A stretch of DNA of 64,000 nucleotides from Pleodorina starrii (lineage: Eukaryota > Chlorophyta > Chlorophyceae > Chlamydomonadales > Volvocaceae), in assembly GCA_030267565.1 (NCBI GenBank), contig BRXU01000036.1:558001-622000 (forward strand). The letters are read 5' to 3'. The position numbers and the translations under genes are program-made. The notes beneath the pieces were generated by a model. That model did no database searches. It was not told the DNA's origin and saw only the letters and a list, made by a program, of their open reading frames with translations. This document shows, one piece after another, positions 33,201-43,900 of the stretch (positions within the stretch are counted from its first letter, which is position 1; every line of letters starts with the position of its first letter).

Positions 33201-35548
33201 TGAGGATTACTGCATCGTGCAGCCCGTGCGCCGCAGTACTCCTCAACCGTCTTTTCCGCCGCATTCGCCAACCGCCGCAACCCCCACGCGAAACCCTCCC
33301 TCTCCCTCCCTTCCCTTCCCCGCATTCCGGCCCCCAAACTGCCGTACCCTCCGGCCCTCCCGCCCATCGTGGTCCAACGGTGTCTTTGTACGGCGGCACA
33401 ACCCACTGGTACGATAGTACGGCGGTCTGGCGACTCTGCAGAAGGCCATCGTACTCGACAGCGTGGGGCAAAGTGATGCGGCCCAGAAGCTGTACAAGAG
33501 TATCGCCAATCACGGCGTCGCGCAGGTACGTGAAGTACGGCACAGTACGGTACGGACATGTGCCGTATGAAACGGCAGCTGGCCACTCGTCATGATGTCG
33601 TACCTCTTGTCTGTCTGGCGACCGCCGAAAGATGCGCCCTCGGTGTCATCCGTACACCATAGTCGTACCCACCTTGTACACACCGTTGTATGCCGTACTC
33701 TCCTGCCGTACGCAGGTTTCGAAGAAGGCCAAGCAGATGCTCTTTAGCTTTGAAGCCATGACGTGAGAGAGAGATAGAGAGAGGGAGGAAAGGGGACGGA
33801 GGGGAACAAGGGCGGTGGGAAGTTGGGGAGAACGAGTGAGGGAAGGAAGGAAGGAAGGAGGGAGGTGCGGAGGGCAGAGTGTGCAAGTGTAGTCCCTGCC
33901 GCGTCGCACCGTGACGCTTTTCACTGCTACTGCCGTACTGCTACTGTCGTACTGCTGCCGTACAGGTTCATGAAGGCCGACCAGTTCAGCTACAGCGTCA
34001 AGAAGTCCGACTATGCAAAATACTTCAGGTGGGGGCAGTCCGAGAGGTTTGCGGGGATAAGAGGGGGATATACCGTATACGTGTGTAATAACAGCCCCCC
34101 GAAACGGCAAGAGCTTGGAGGGAGAGGGGCGCCGGGCGTACGGCAGTGGCACGGATGTACGACAGGGCGTGCGTCAGAGACCCGTCGCGCCGGTGTATGA
34201 TGGCACCGTCAGCAGTACGACAACCGGCGGCACGCAAGGCGACGGAGGGCGGGCGGGCGGGGCGGGTTGGCTCTTGGCTGACGTCTTCGCCGGGTTGTTC
34301 GGTTGTGGCCGCCGCCTCGAGACGAACCCGGATGTCCCAAAGTCCCGGGTTCGGGACTTTGGGAGATAGAGCAGAAAGGGTTGAAAGAAGAGGTAGTACG
34401 CTTCGCTTGCTGCTGCTGCCGCCGCCGCCGCTGCCGCTTCCACTGCTGCTGCAGCTCTTCTGTGGTGCGGACGCAACGTGGGTTGGGGTTGACGCGATCG
34501 CTAGCTGCCAGAAGGGTCAAAAGAAGAATGGGTTTGAAAACCCTAAAACCCTAAAACCCAAACCCAACCCTAAAACCCTAAAACCCAAACCCTGAGAACA
34601 GAATGCTGCACCGGCCGCTGGGGGAGAGGGGGCCCTTGTGCGTGTGTGTGTGTGTGTGTGCCTCCTACCCCACCCCCCCGGCCCTCCCCCCTCCCTCCAC
34701 CTCTACACGGCAAGCACGCGTTTTCCCTTTTCTGCACAACACACGCCTCTGCATCTCTGTAGCTCTGTTGCTGGGGGTCTTGAGGGCTGCACCACAGTAC
34801 GACAACCAAAACACACACGCACACACACACCGCCCAGTCACCCGCATGAAACCGAGACCGCAACGCCCCCACCCCTCCAGCCCGTCTCCGTTCCTTCGCT
34901 GCGGAGTCTCCTTTCCTGCCCTCCGGCTTCGCCCCCCTCCGGCCTATACGTGGATACCCCCCCCCTCTCTCTCTTTTGTTGCCGTAGACGAGACGGCCTT
35001 CTTCTGTTACTTTACCGTTCACGGGCTCCGGCCTATACGTGGATAACCCCTCCGCCTCCGGCCTAAACGTGGATACCCATCCTTTCGGCTTCGCCCCCGT
35101 CCCCTCTTCGGGCGGGCTTCGCCTGTCTTAGCGACAGGTCTTGAATTGCAACCATCCTCATATTCACCCTAAACAACCCAAAACAAGAGCACACACACAC
35201 ACGAAACGGACCAATCATAGGCACACACACGAACACACACACATACTTGATATAAACACGTGATATGGACACGCATAGACACATCCTTCGGCGGAAGCGT
35301 CCCCGGCACCCACCCACCCACCCACCCCCGCTCCACCCGCCCGCCCGCCCCGCGCGGGCGGCCCCCGCTGCATTCCGATCCTGCCACGTGTGTACGACAG
35401 GGCCCCTGCGGACCGCCGTACACTGTACGTCGCTACGGAGGAGGAGCGGCAGCGCGACGAGGAGGCGATGCGCGTGGCGGGGCTGGTGGCGGCGGCTGTC
35501 GTACTGACGCCCGTACTGGCGGTGGCGGCGCTGGCGGTACAGCGGTGA
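30264..35548 (+). CDS. TPR-like protein of the green lineage, probably plastid membrane
   Basis: Exons: 30264-31376, 31727-31807, 32430-32549, 33027-33125, 33418-33525, 33716-33762, 33966-34028, 35401-35548 (stop TGA), phase-consistent throughout, giving 592 residues. Residues 1-50 (MLTTQRPHRAQSWAAEP start) are Arg/Ser-rich with few acids, as in plastid transit peptides. A Thr run, Pro/Ala-rich linkers and an Ala/Glu-rich predicted coiled coil (about 300-360) follow. Then comes the conserved block STWGMFPRPKDISEAYGGGR. TPR-like helices are LYEEGMVLFNAGQLKPAY, LATLQKAIVLDSVG and AAQKLYKSIANHG, followed by SKKAKQMLFSFEAM. A C-terminal hydrophobic segment (LVAAAVVLTPVLAVAALAV) is a probable membrane anchor. 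I recall a similar plant protein (Arabidopsis At1g78915, TPR-like), not verified. Function unknown. Confidence 0.8.
31653..31674 (+). mobile_element. Family A short repeat, right part, in a TPR-gene intron
   Basis: TATAATGGAGCATATCAC followed by TCCC, about 50 bp before the exon at 31727. Confidence 0.5.
31812..31912 (+). repeat. (GGGA)n microsatellite directly after a splice donor
   Basis: About 25 GGGA units start four bases after the GTGCGT donor of the TPR-gene exon ending at 31807. Confidence 0.95.
32550..32660 (+). repeat. G-rich tract at a splice donor
   Basis: G runs interrupted by single A or T bases follow the GTGAGG donor of the TPR-gene exon ending at 32549. Confidence 0.85.
32769..32865 (+). 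repeat. (GAGGT)n pentanucleotide repeat
   Basis: About 19 units of GAGGT, two of them GAGGC. Every unit boundary reads AGGTGAG, the 5' splice-site consensus, in the sense orientation of the TPR gene intron (32550-33026). Confidence 0.95.
34541..34592 (+). repeat. Interstitial telomere-like CCCTAAAA repeat
   Basis: Several CCCTAAAA and CCCAAAC units in tandem, inside the last intron of the TPR gene. CCCTAAAA is the Chlamydomonas-type telomere unit (C-rich strand). Confidence 0.85.
34937..35080 (+). mobile_element. Family B short repeat, three tandem copies in the last TPR-gene intron
   Basis: Three copies of CTCCGGCCTATACGTGGAT (one with AAACG) at 34937, 35026 and 35056. The middle copy carries the longer upstream part AGACGAGACGGCC and TTTACCGTTCACGGG shared with 25171-25234. 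Confidence 0.6.
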
Positions 35549-38500
35549 CAATGCGATGATGGTGTGTGTATGTATGTGTACGAGTATGTGTGTCTCCTTC
35601 GGAATCAGTAAGGCAATACGGCAGCACGTTTGTCGTCGTACGGCAGCGGAGGAGGGAGGGCGCTCTGCAGCTCCGCTGAGGGGTGCTGCTACCGGTATCG
35701 CCGCTTTAGTTGGTGTTGAGGGGCAGTTGCAGTGTTGTTCATTCCCGGGGGGGGTGGGGGGTGGGGGAGAGTGGCCACGCTGGGTTGTGAAGTTCGTGTG
35801 GAGTGAGGGGTACGCATCGTGAGAGCGGTACGGCAATGTACGGACGGTGCGGCGGGAGGGACCGATTGCTGGGACGGGAACGTAGTTCGCGGGCCTCATG
35901 CGAGGAGGGTGGAGAGGGCGAGGTGGTGGGGGGCGCGAGAGCTGTGCGAGTTGCGACCCGGGGAGGTGTTATTGTTCGGGCTCGGGGGGAACCCAGGGGA
36001 AGCTTACCGGTATGTGTTCGCGCGTTTCCGCGCGTTCTCGCAGCCATTCAAACCTCGGAAAAAAAGGCTAACTTCGAAATAGGGAGTTGAGCCTTGCGTT
36101 GGAAGCTTGGTGTGTGCAAACTTGTCGGGGGCGTTGGCGGTTGGCGGTTGTCTGGCGGGCGAGTCAGCGTAGGAAACTGGCGGGAGGTTGGAGAAAAGGC
36201 AGCGTCCATGACCGTTAGTGCTGGAAGTATGGGTTTGGGCTTCCCCTGGCTTCCCTTCCTTGTCAGCGGTGGGCAGATTTGTGTCTGCCGACGTCGCTCA
36301 AGTGGGGCAAGAGATAGCTCAATATGAAGTACTTATTTTAGCGCTTAAGAGGTTATTTTTTCATTTAATGCGACGGTCTCGTAGCCTTTCCTGTTATGGA
36401 AGTTCGTTGCCGGGAAGCAAGGCGATGTTGCGATACACTGTCGAATATTTCGCCTCCGATTTCGTGAGAACAGCGTCCAGCCGTGTAGAAAGTAGTGTTC
36501 AAATGAAAGTACCGAATTGCAATGCCGTGAGGCATTTTCGGTCGTTGAGCAGGTCGGTTTCTTGGACTTAAACTGGCTTGGCTGTGGATTACTACCGGGA
36601 TCAAGCTTCAACGGTTCAGGCATTGCCTTCTCATTGGGGCGACGCCGCGTGGTGCTTTGTTGCCAGCAACTTTTGGAAGCGGGTTGTCAACTACAGGCGG
36701 CAATTTTGGTCAGGCGACAGGTTTCTCCTGACTGCGCAAGCACACTGCACTGGTGCAATGTAGTTCTACATGCGTGTCGTCGGCCGCTACGTATCTGGTA
36801 AGCTGGCAGATTCACGCCAGGACAGCCATTTCCTCCAAATGCCGGGCCAGCGAGCCGGGCTGAAAGAAGGCGCAAGAAAATAACAACTCTTACAGATCCT
36901 TTTGTGCGTTATAGAGGCATGCTCCTCTTTTTTGCCAGGTGGATTGTTGGGCGCCTGCAGCCTAGCTTCCCGCTCGAAGTACGCACGCAGGCAGTCTCGA
37001 GAGCTCCGGTCTCGCAGCAGGGTGCCTCACAGCTATTTTGAGCTCCGTAATTGCTTGTCTCAAAAGATCCCAAAAATTACTGCGCAGGAAGGGAACATGG
37101 AGAATCGTGCCAGGAGGCTTGTTGCCTTGCGCCGTGGTGCCCGTGAAAAGTGGAACCTGATGCAACGTGTGGGACATGCCCCGCAGGTGCCGTTGTGGCG
37201 CCGATCCCGATACCAAGAATGAAAAAGGCTCAAGGAGGCCCTGCCCGGCAGGTCGTTTGTGCTCTTGTGTCTGTGGCTGGGTAGGATGGACAAGCACTAC
37301 CATTAGGTCAAGCCTGTATGGCTAGCGACCCGTATGAAAGATGGTCCTCCTTGTAACCTCATCATCCTCAAGCAGCGTCAAGGGTGCGCCGTGCGCGGCG
37401 CTCTCCGCTCTGGCCAAGCCGGTCGTACGGCCGTATGCAGCCGAGAGCCGACCCGTCACACATATACACACATATACAGACATGTTGCGTCACGTGCACG
37501 CGCTTCCTGTAATGAGAACCTTTGGAAAGCTTGACACCACTAGGTTGGCGTGAGCGCAGCGGCGGGGTAGATGGTACGCCCGCCCCATCCACACATTGGC
37601 GCAGCAACCAAGGACGTCGTCGCGAACATGGAAGTCGCGCCTATCGTTACAAAATGATTGCCGTGTGTTGCATATAGGTAAATGAGTGTGTGCGGAATGT
37701 AAGTAAGAGCGGAATCTATAGGCCGGGCAAGTTCGCTGCATGGATGCTCGCGAAAGTTAACTTCCTTGCAAATCGCTTCTTTCGCGACAGATGTGGTTGC
37801 CGTGTGATTCTTATGGCTAAAAGGGATACTGCAGCTTGGAAATGCGTGCGGGGCCGTGAAGTCGAGCAAGTGCGTCGCAAACTACTAAAATGCTAGGGAA
37901 CACCAATGCCCGCTCCTTGTGCGAGCACAAACGAGAACCAGAAGCTTTCGGAAATTTCCTTTGTGTGCAAAGAAAAATAATTGAAGGTTTTCGAACGTGA
38001 TAGAGCCAGGAGCTACCATGTTGCATTTTTGAAAGGACCATGACTGCCAGTACTGTAGTCAACGCAGCATTTGTCGCTATGTGAGCTTCAGCGGCCCGCA
38101 GACGCACACCAGCAAAAAGAGGAAATAAAATATTATGTCTTAGAGCTGTTCTGGGGCCGACGTCTCGCCGCTTTTGACGACCGCAGGCACGCAGACGTAC
38201 AGACAGACAGACAGACAGTCAGGCAGGTAGGCAGGGTAACACCCAACCCAAGGGGGCGTCGGCGGCCGGCCACCCCGAAGCCGCTCAGTGTCGGGAGCTT
38301 CCCTGCAAAGGGTGAAAAAATCGAACATTCTTCAAACCGCCGGATCCAAACTGCCGTCGATATCCTCCGACAACAAAGCGCCGTTGCGTGGTTTGGGTAG
38401 TCTCCGCCTGTCCGAGAACCATGCTATGCCGTTACGCTACGATAAAATGCGAGCTCGGTGCTGACGAATTAATTGCAGTCAGGTGAGCGATACTTTTTGC

Positions 38501-40998
38501 ATAATCATGTTTACTTGTGCCATAAATTACATAATGCTTTATTTTTTAAATCGCAAGCGCCCGAGCGCGCGTGTGTTGATCAAACTGGTTAGACTACGAG
38601 AAGGGACTACGGGAAGGCAATATCCGCCGGGTAGGCGACACGGGTAGGCGATACCTTACGTCGAAAGTGGGGAGGCGTCGAAGTGGTCTCGGGAGTTGCG
38701 AGTTGGGACTGGATTTTCCAGCCTGGGATGCAAAGCCGCAGTCTGACAAGATGTGAGCGCGTCTGGGCTCGTGTACGGTGACACAAAATATCTGACTTGT
38801 GTTAATTTACCAATAACGGTGCCTAAACTGCCCATGTGATCTGTGGGTGCCCGCCCACACGATGCCCGGGCGTCCCACCAGCCCCGGCGCCACCTTTGGC
38901 ACCGCGCCGGCCACGCCCTAAGGCCTTCCCGCCATACATCCACGAATCAGCAACGCCCACCATGCCTGGCGCAAGCAGACTCCCTGATGCAGAAGAATCA
39001 AAAAACATGCATGTCATCGTCCATCCCGGTCGGGCCGCATGGGCTCCCCACTGCCGTCAGCGTTGATGACAACACCAGACAACACCAGACGCGGATAGAA
39101 CCGGAATTCAGCTTATAGCGCAGTTTATGGGTGTTTTATATTTTGTGAGCTGTTGCTATGTTTCCAGACCCCATCCGATGCTCTGAATTCGTACTTGGTC
39201 GCGCGAACGGCTGTCGGTAAGGTCAGCGGGGCCTGGCGGACGGGGTACGCAGCCGCCCTGTGCCATCGCGCGACTGGCCGTCACTAGAAGCCTGCAGAAA
39301 ATGCCCAATCAGCAAAAATCGTAATCTTATGCAAATGTTTACAGTTATAGATGCGTGTCGCTTGCCTAATGCAGTGGATGATGGCAGGCGGCGCTGAGAT
39401 TGTTTTGCTGGGGCGGGCGGCTGGAGACTCGCGATCTGGACAAAAATGTCACTATACTATCCCGTAGTAGGTAATCCTTGTTTTTCCTTGGCTAAGCTGT
39501 GATGTCATGTAAAGTTAAAAAGCACGCCATGGTGGCCACGGTCGAAACAGGACTAAAGCTTTACGGCGATAGCTCCTAGCTTATCTCTTCCATTACAGAC
39601 CGCGACAAAATTCGACAGGAACATTTCAAACACTTTATGTGGTCATGATGTGCTTATTTACCATCATTCCGCATTCGCGTTAGGCCATGGTGGGCGGCCC
39701 GCATCGAGTTAGTTAGCGGAATGATGGGCCCTTGCGATTTCAGGTGTGAGGTAAACTAATTAAAAGCCAAGTGGTGAAAGTTCAGGGATCATTGTTTTTG
39801 CATATAGGGCGGCGAGCGATTAGGCGAGGAGGTCCTGGGCCTTGCGCCCGCAGTTTTGAGTCGAGCAACAAACCGGCTGACACAGCTGATAGGCAGTACC
39901 AACGTCTCTGCACTTGCTGCACTGCAATCTCCAGCTGTTTTGATTGCTATATGCTGCGTCTGCTGGGGGCTAGGAGGGTGCAAGAACTTACGCCCGCCGA
40001 GCCCCCCTCAATGCCGATGCCCACCTAAGCCAGCTACTTTTCTTTCCGAATGATGACGTCGCGCCATGCGAGAATTTTTAGCCCCCCAACAGGAGGCACA
40101 TCAGCAACAGCGAGATAGCGCACAGCCGGGTGAGTGGGTGCTGGACGGTCGCAGGGGAGTGTTCGACCGAGACTTCGGTAGGCCATATCGTGCACCAAAG
40201 GTTCAGCATCATTTTATTGTCAATAGGCAATCATAAAAGCATTATTATTAACCTTTCCTGATGTCTTAGGGTGCATTAGTTGTGAGCATGCGCGCTTCTG
40301 TTTATGTCATAGCGCGCCAAAGTCTTCTTGGGTGCCAGGATAGGTAGCTTTGTTGCATGTACTGGAATTCCTTCTCTTGCACAGCTTCTTCCCGATCTAA
40401 GGGCGGCGCTGTCGAGGTTGGGTACCTTCGCAAGCCCTAAGTGCTTTACCTCGGCGGACGCGGCTTTGGCCAGCCGCTTCATTTCTCCACAACAGCTTGC
40501 ATTGGAATTTCTGCCGCTGGACGGTGGTGAGCTCGCGCTCCTGGCGCACTTTCAGTCTCGTCGTTGTCCGCGCCTTTTCGAAGCAGCTTTGCGGCAACGG
40601 CGCGCAGCTCCGCAAGGCCCTTTAAAGTCCGCCTTTGATCTTATATTCAAATAAAATACCCTTTACCTTCTGAGCATCTTGGGCGGGGTGTGCTCACACC
40701 GCGTCAATTTGTCGGAGGTAATGAGCGCGTCGTTGGACCGGCAGCTCGGCGCCCAGCGCGTTCAACAGGTCGCTATTACTCGCCTCAAACTGTTTCCAAC
40801 GTTGCTGGCCCGCTTGCCCAGCTGCGCGCGTGCTGGGCCCTGGCAAGCTTAGGGCTGTTGCGCGGGCCGTTGGAGCCTTTGGCGGGCCTCTCCGGCGCGC
40901 GTTTCCCGCGGCCCAACACCTCGCATCCGCGTGATCCCATCACCCCATCGCCTCTCGCCCCCGCCATTCTCCTGTTGGCCGCTCTACTGTCCCGCCAG
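35549..40998. other. Long lower-GC intergenic region
   Basis: The 3' flank of the TPR gene, then about 5 kb of nearly balanced base composition. ORFs near 36220-36800, 36900-37220, 37490-37900 and 38070-38400 lack family resemblance, splice context or codon bias. A short ACAG run (38198-38220) is present. The composition resembles old transposon-derived sequence, but no terminal repeats or recognisable enzymes were found. The promoter and first exon of the downstream U2AF-like gene should be near its right end. Confidence 0.45.
40328..40654 (+). CDS. Possible small hypothetical ORF
   Basis: A 108-residue ORF (MGARIGSFVACTGIPSLAQL start, IFK end) with amphipathic Leu/Ala-rich stretches such as LLPDLRAALSRLGTF and LALEFLPLDGGELALLAHF. 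It stands alone in a lower-GC region, 350 bp before the U2AF-like gene. A minus-strand ORF overlaps part of it (40276-40482). It may be an exon of an unseen gene, a transposon fragment or chance. No family recognised. Confidence 0.2.
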   Translation: MGARIGSFVACTGIPSLAQLLPDLRAALSRLGTFASPKCFTSADAALASRFISPQQLALEFLPLDGGELALLAHFQSRRCPRLFEAALRQRRAAPQGPLKSAFDLIFK

Positions 40999-43900
40999 AT
41001 TCCTCCGAGCTGGTCACCGTGGAGTCGTCAGCTCAGCGCCCGTCACAACCACCGCCGCCGCCGCCGCCGCCGCCAGCGCCGCTGCCGCCACAGCAGCAAC
41101 AGCAGCAACCTCATCCGGATCTGCAGCAGCAGCACCAGTTGCAGGAGCAGCAGCAACAGCAGACCGACGGCGCTGCGGGCGGTGTGGGGCCGGCGGCGGC
41201 GGCGGACGTCGAAGCGCTGGCGGAGGCGGATGCCGCCGCCTTCGAAGCCGCGGCGCCGCGTCCTCCCGCGGTTCACCATTTCGATGCCCAACAACAGCAG
41301 CAGTTACAGCAACAGCAGTTACAACAGCAGCAGCATTTACAGCAGCAACAACAGTTACAGCAGCAACAGCAGCAGCAGCAGTTACAGCAGCAGCAGCCAG
41401 ATGAATTAGAGGTACACGGCGCCGGGGCGGTCGGTGGGGAGGTCCCACCCCCGCAGCCCCAACACCTGCACCCCCTCAGCCCCCACCCGCACCCCCAACA
41501 CCATTTGCTGCCCCACAATCCGCAGCACCCGCCTCCCTCACCACCACAGCAACAACAACAGCAGCCCTATGACAGTCCCGGGCAGCTGCAGCTGCCGCCG
41601 CCGCCGCCGCGGCCGCAGTCGCTGCAGGCCCCTCTTCCTGTTCCTGTTCCTGGCGCGCCACATCTTCAGGGACCTCACTCCGGCTCGTCACTCGGCTTTT
41701 TGGGCTCGTTCGGACCCCATATACCGACGGGCCCCTTGGGTCCGGACCTTCCTTACGAACCCGCCGGGCTCGGCTCGCCGCAACAACGCCACCCACACCA
41801 AACGCCACCGCCGCCGCCGCAGCAGCAGCAGCAGTATTCCCATACCCTCCAGCACCCCATCCCGCTGCTTGCCACCTCACCCCAGCCGCAGCCGACCCCG
41901 CTACACCAGCACGCGCCACTGCCGGCGCAGTCCCCGCCGATATCCCAGCAGCAACAGCCGCACCCGCACCCGCACCCGCACCAGCACCAGACGCCGCCGC
42001 CGCCGCCGCATCAGCAGCAACAGCTGTTGCAGCTACAGCCGCCGCAGCTGCAGCAGCAACAACAGCAGCATGTGGTGTGGGATGAGCTGCGTAAGCGAGA
42101 CGCGCAGGTTCTGGTTCTGCAGAAGAAGTTGGGTCACTTCCGTTCGTGGCTGGCGGGTGTCCACGCCAAGGTCCAGGCCAGCAACCCCTCTGCGATCAAT
42201 AACTACAAGCGGCTGTACGTCGGGAACCTGCCTCCGAACACGACGGAGGTGGGCGAGGGGAGGGAGGGAGGGGGAAATGGAGGGAGGGAGGGAGGGGGAA
42301 ATGGAGGGAGGGAGTGATGGAGCGAGAAGTGGAGGGCAGAGGGCGGGCGGGCGGGCGGGGGCGGAAGAGTATGGGCAGACGGGGGGATGGGGGCAAATGG
42401 AGCTTCTCAGCGCGAGGCGAGGCGCGGGGACGGATGGAAGCAGGGTGATTTTGATTTAGTGGACGCAGGTATGTTTATAAGGAGGTACAGCAGGGCGATG
42501 GTGGGTCCAAGAAGGCGAGACCCGACCGGGGAAGGGGAAGGGGAAGGGAAGGGGCGCGCAATCGAGGGAGGGGCGCGCCCTCGTGGGTTGCGCAGCTCTT
42601 TTGTGTGGGGTGGGGGGAGGGGAGTCTACCGAACCGTATGAGGGCCAAGTCTCGGGCTGTTGCTGGATCTTTGACCCTGCACCCTGGATTCTAAATCCTC
42701 GATTTCGATCCTGGATCCTGATTCTGGATCCTGGATCCGGGGTGCTGCTGAGAGCTTCAGAAAGGACGTGCACCGATTTGCACGCTCCCCGGGTGCTGGG
42801 GCATGCTCGAACATTGGGGCATTGGGGCATTGGGGTATGGTCGAACATTGGGACATTGGGGCATTGGGGCATTGGGGTATGGTCGAACATTGGGACATTG
42901 GGGCATTGGGGCATTGGGGTATGGTCGAACATTGGGACATTGGGGCATTGGGGCATTGGGGTATGGTCGAACATTGGGACATTGGGGCATTGGGGCATTG
43001 GGGTATGGTCGAACATTGGGGCATTGGGGCATTGGGACATTGGGGCATTGGGGCATTGGGGTATGGTCGAACATTGGGACATTGGGGCATTGGGGCATTG
43101 AGGCATTGGGACATTGGGACATTGGGACATTGGGACATTGGGACATTGGGACATTGGGACATTGGGACATTGGGGCATTGGGGCATTGGGGTATGGTCGA
43201 ACATTGGGGCATTGGGGCATTGGGGCATTGGGGCATTGGGGCATTGGGACATTGGGGCATTGGGGCATTGGGGTATGGTCGAACATTGGGACATTGGGGC
43301 ATTGGGGCATTGGGGTATTGTCGAACATTGGGACATTGGGGCATTGGGGCATTGGGGTATGGTCGAACATTGGGACATTGGGGCATTGGGGCATTGGGGC
43401 ATTGGGGTATGGTCGAACATTGGGGCATTGGGGCATTGGGGCATTGGGACATTGGGGCATTGGGGTATGGTCGAACATTGGGACATTGGGGCATTGGGGC
43501 ATTGGGGTATGGTCGAGCATTGGGACATTGGGGCATTGGGGCATTGGGGTATGGTCGAGCATTGGGACATTGGGACATTGGGACATTGGGACATTGGGAC
43601 ATTGGGACATTGGGACATTGGGACATTGGGACATTGGGACATTGGGATTCTTCAGGGCCCCCGAATGATGGGGGGGAGTCCGCTGCCTGGGGGGGGCTTA
43701 TGGACTCCTGGGGGCTCCCCGCGGGTTGGCTGACGGCCCCTCGAACTGGCATATCACGGGATGAGGGGGATGACAGGACTGGAGGCGCCCTGACGGGCGA
43801 ATGCCGTACATTTGCCGTACATTCCGGCCTTCGTCCGTCTCCTCACCTTCTGAGGAATCAGGATGTGTGAGCGTCGCACTGTTGGTGGGTTGAGAAATAA

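Noticed and set aside
42456..43870. Long ORFs (321-392 codons) with PQCPN or GHWDIGTL repeats
   Set aside because: All six frames are open because of the 8-bp period; the region is an intron of the U2AF-like gene.
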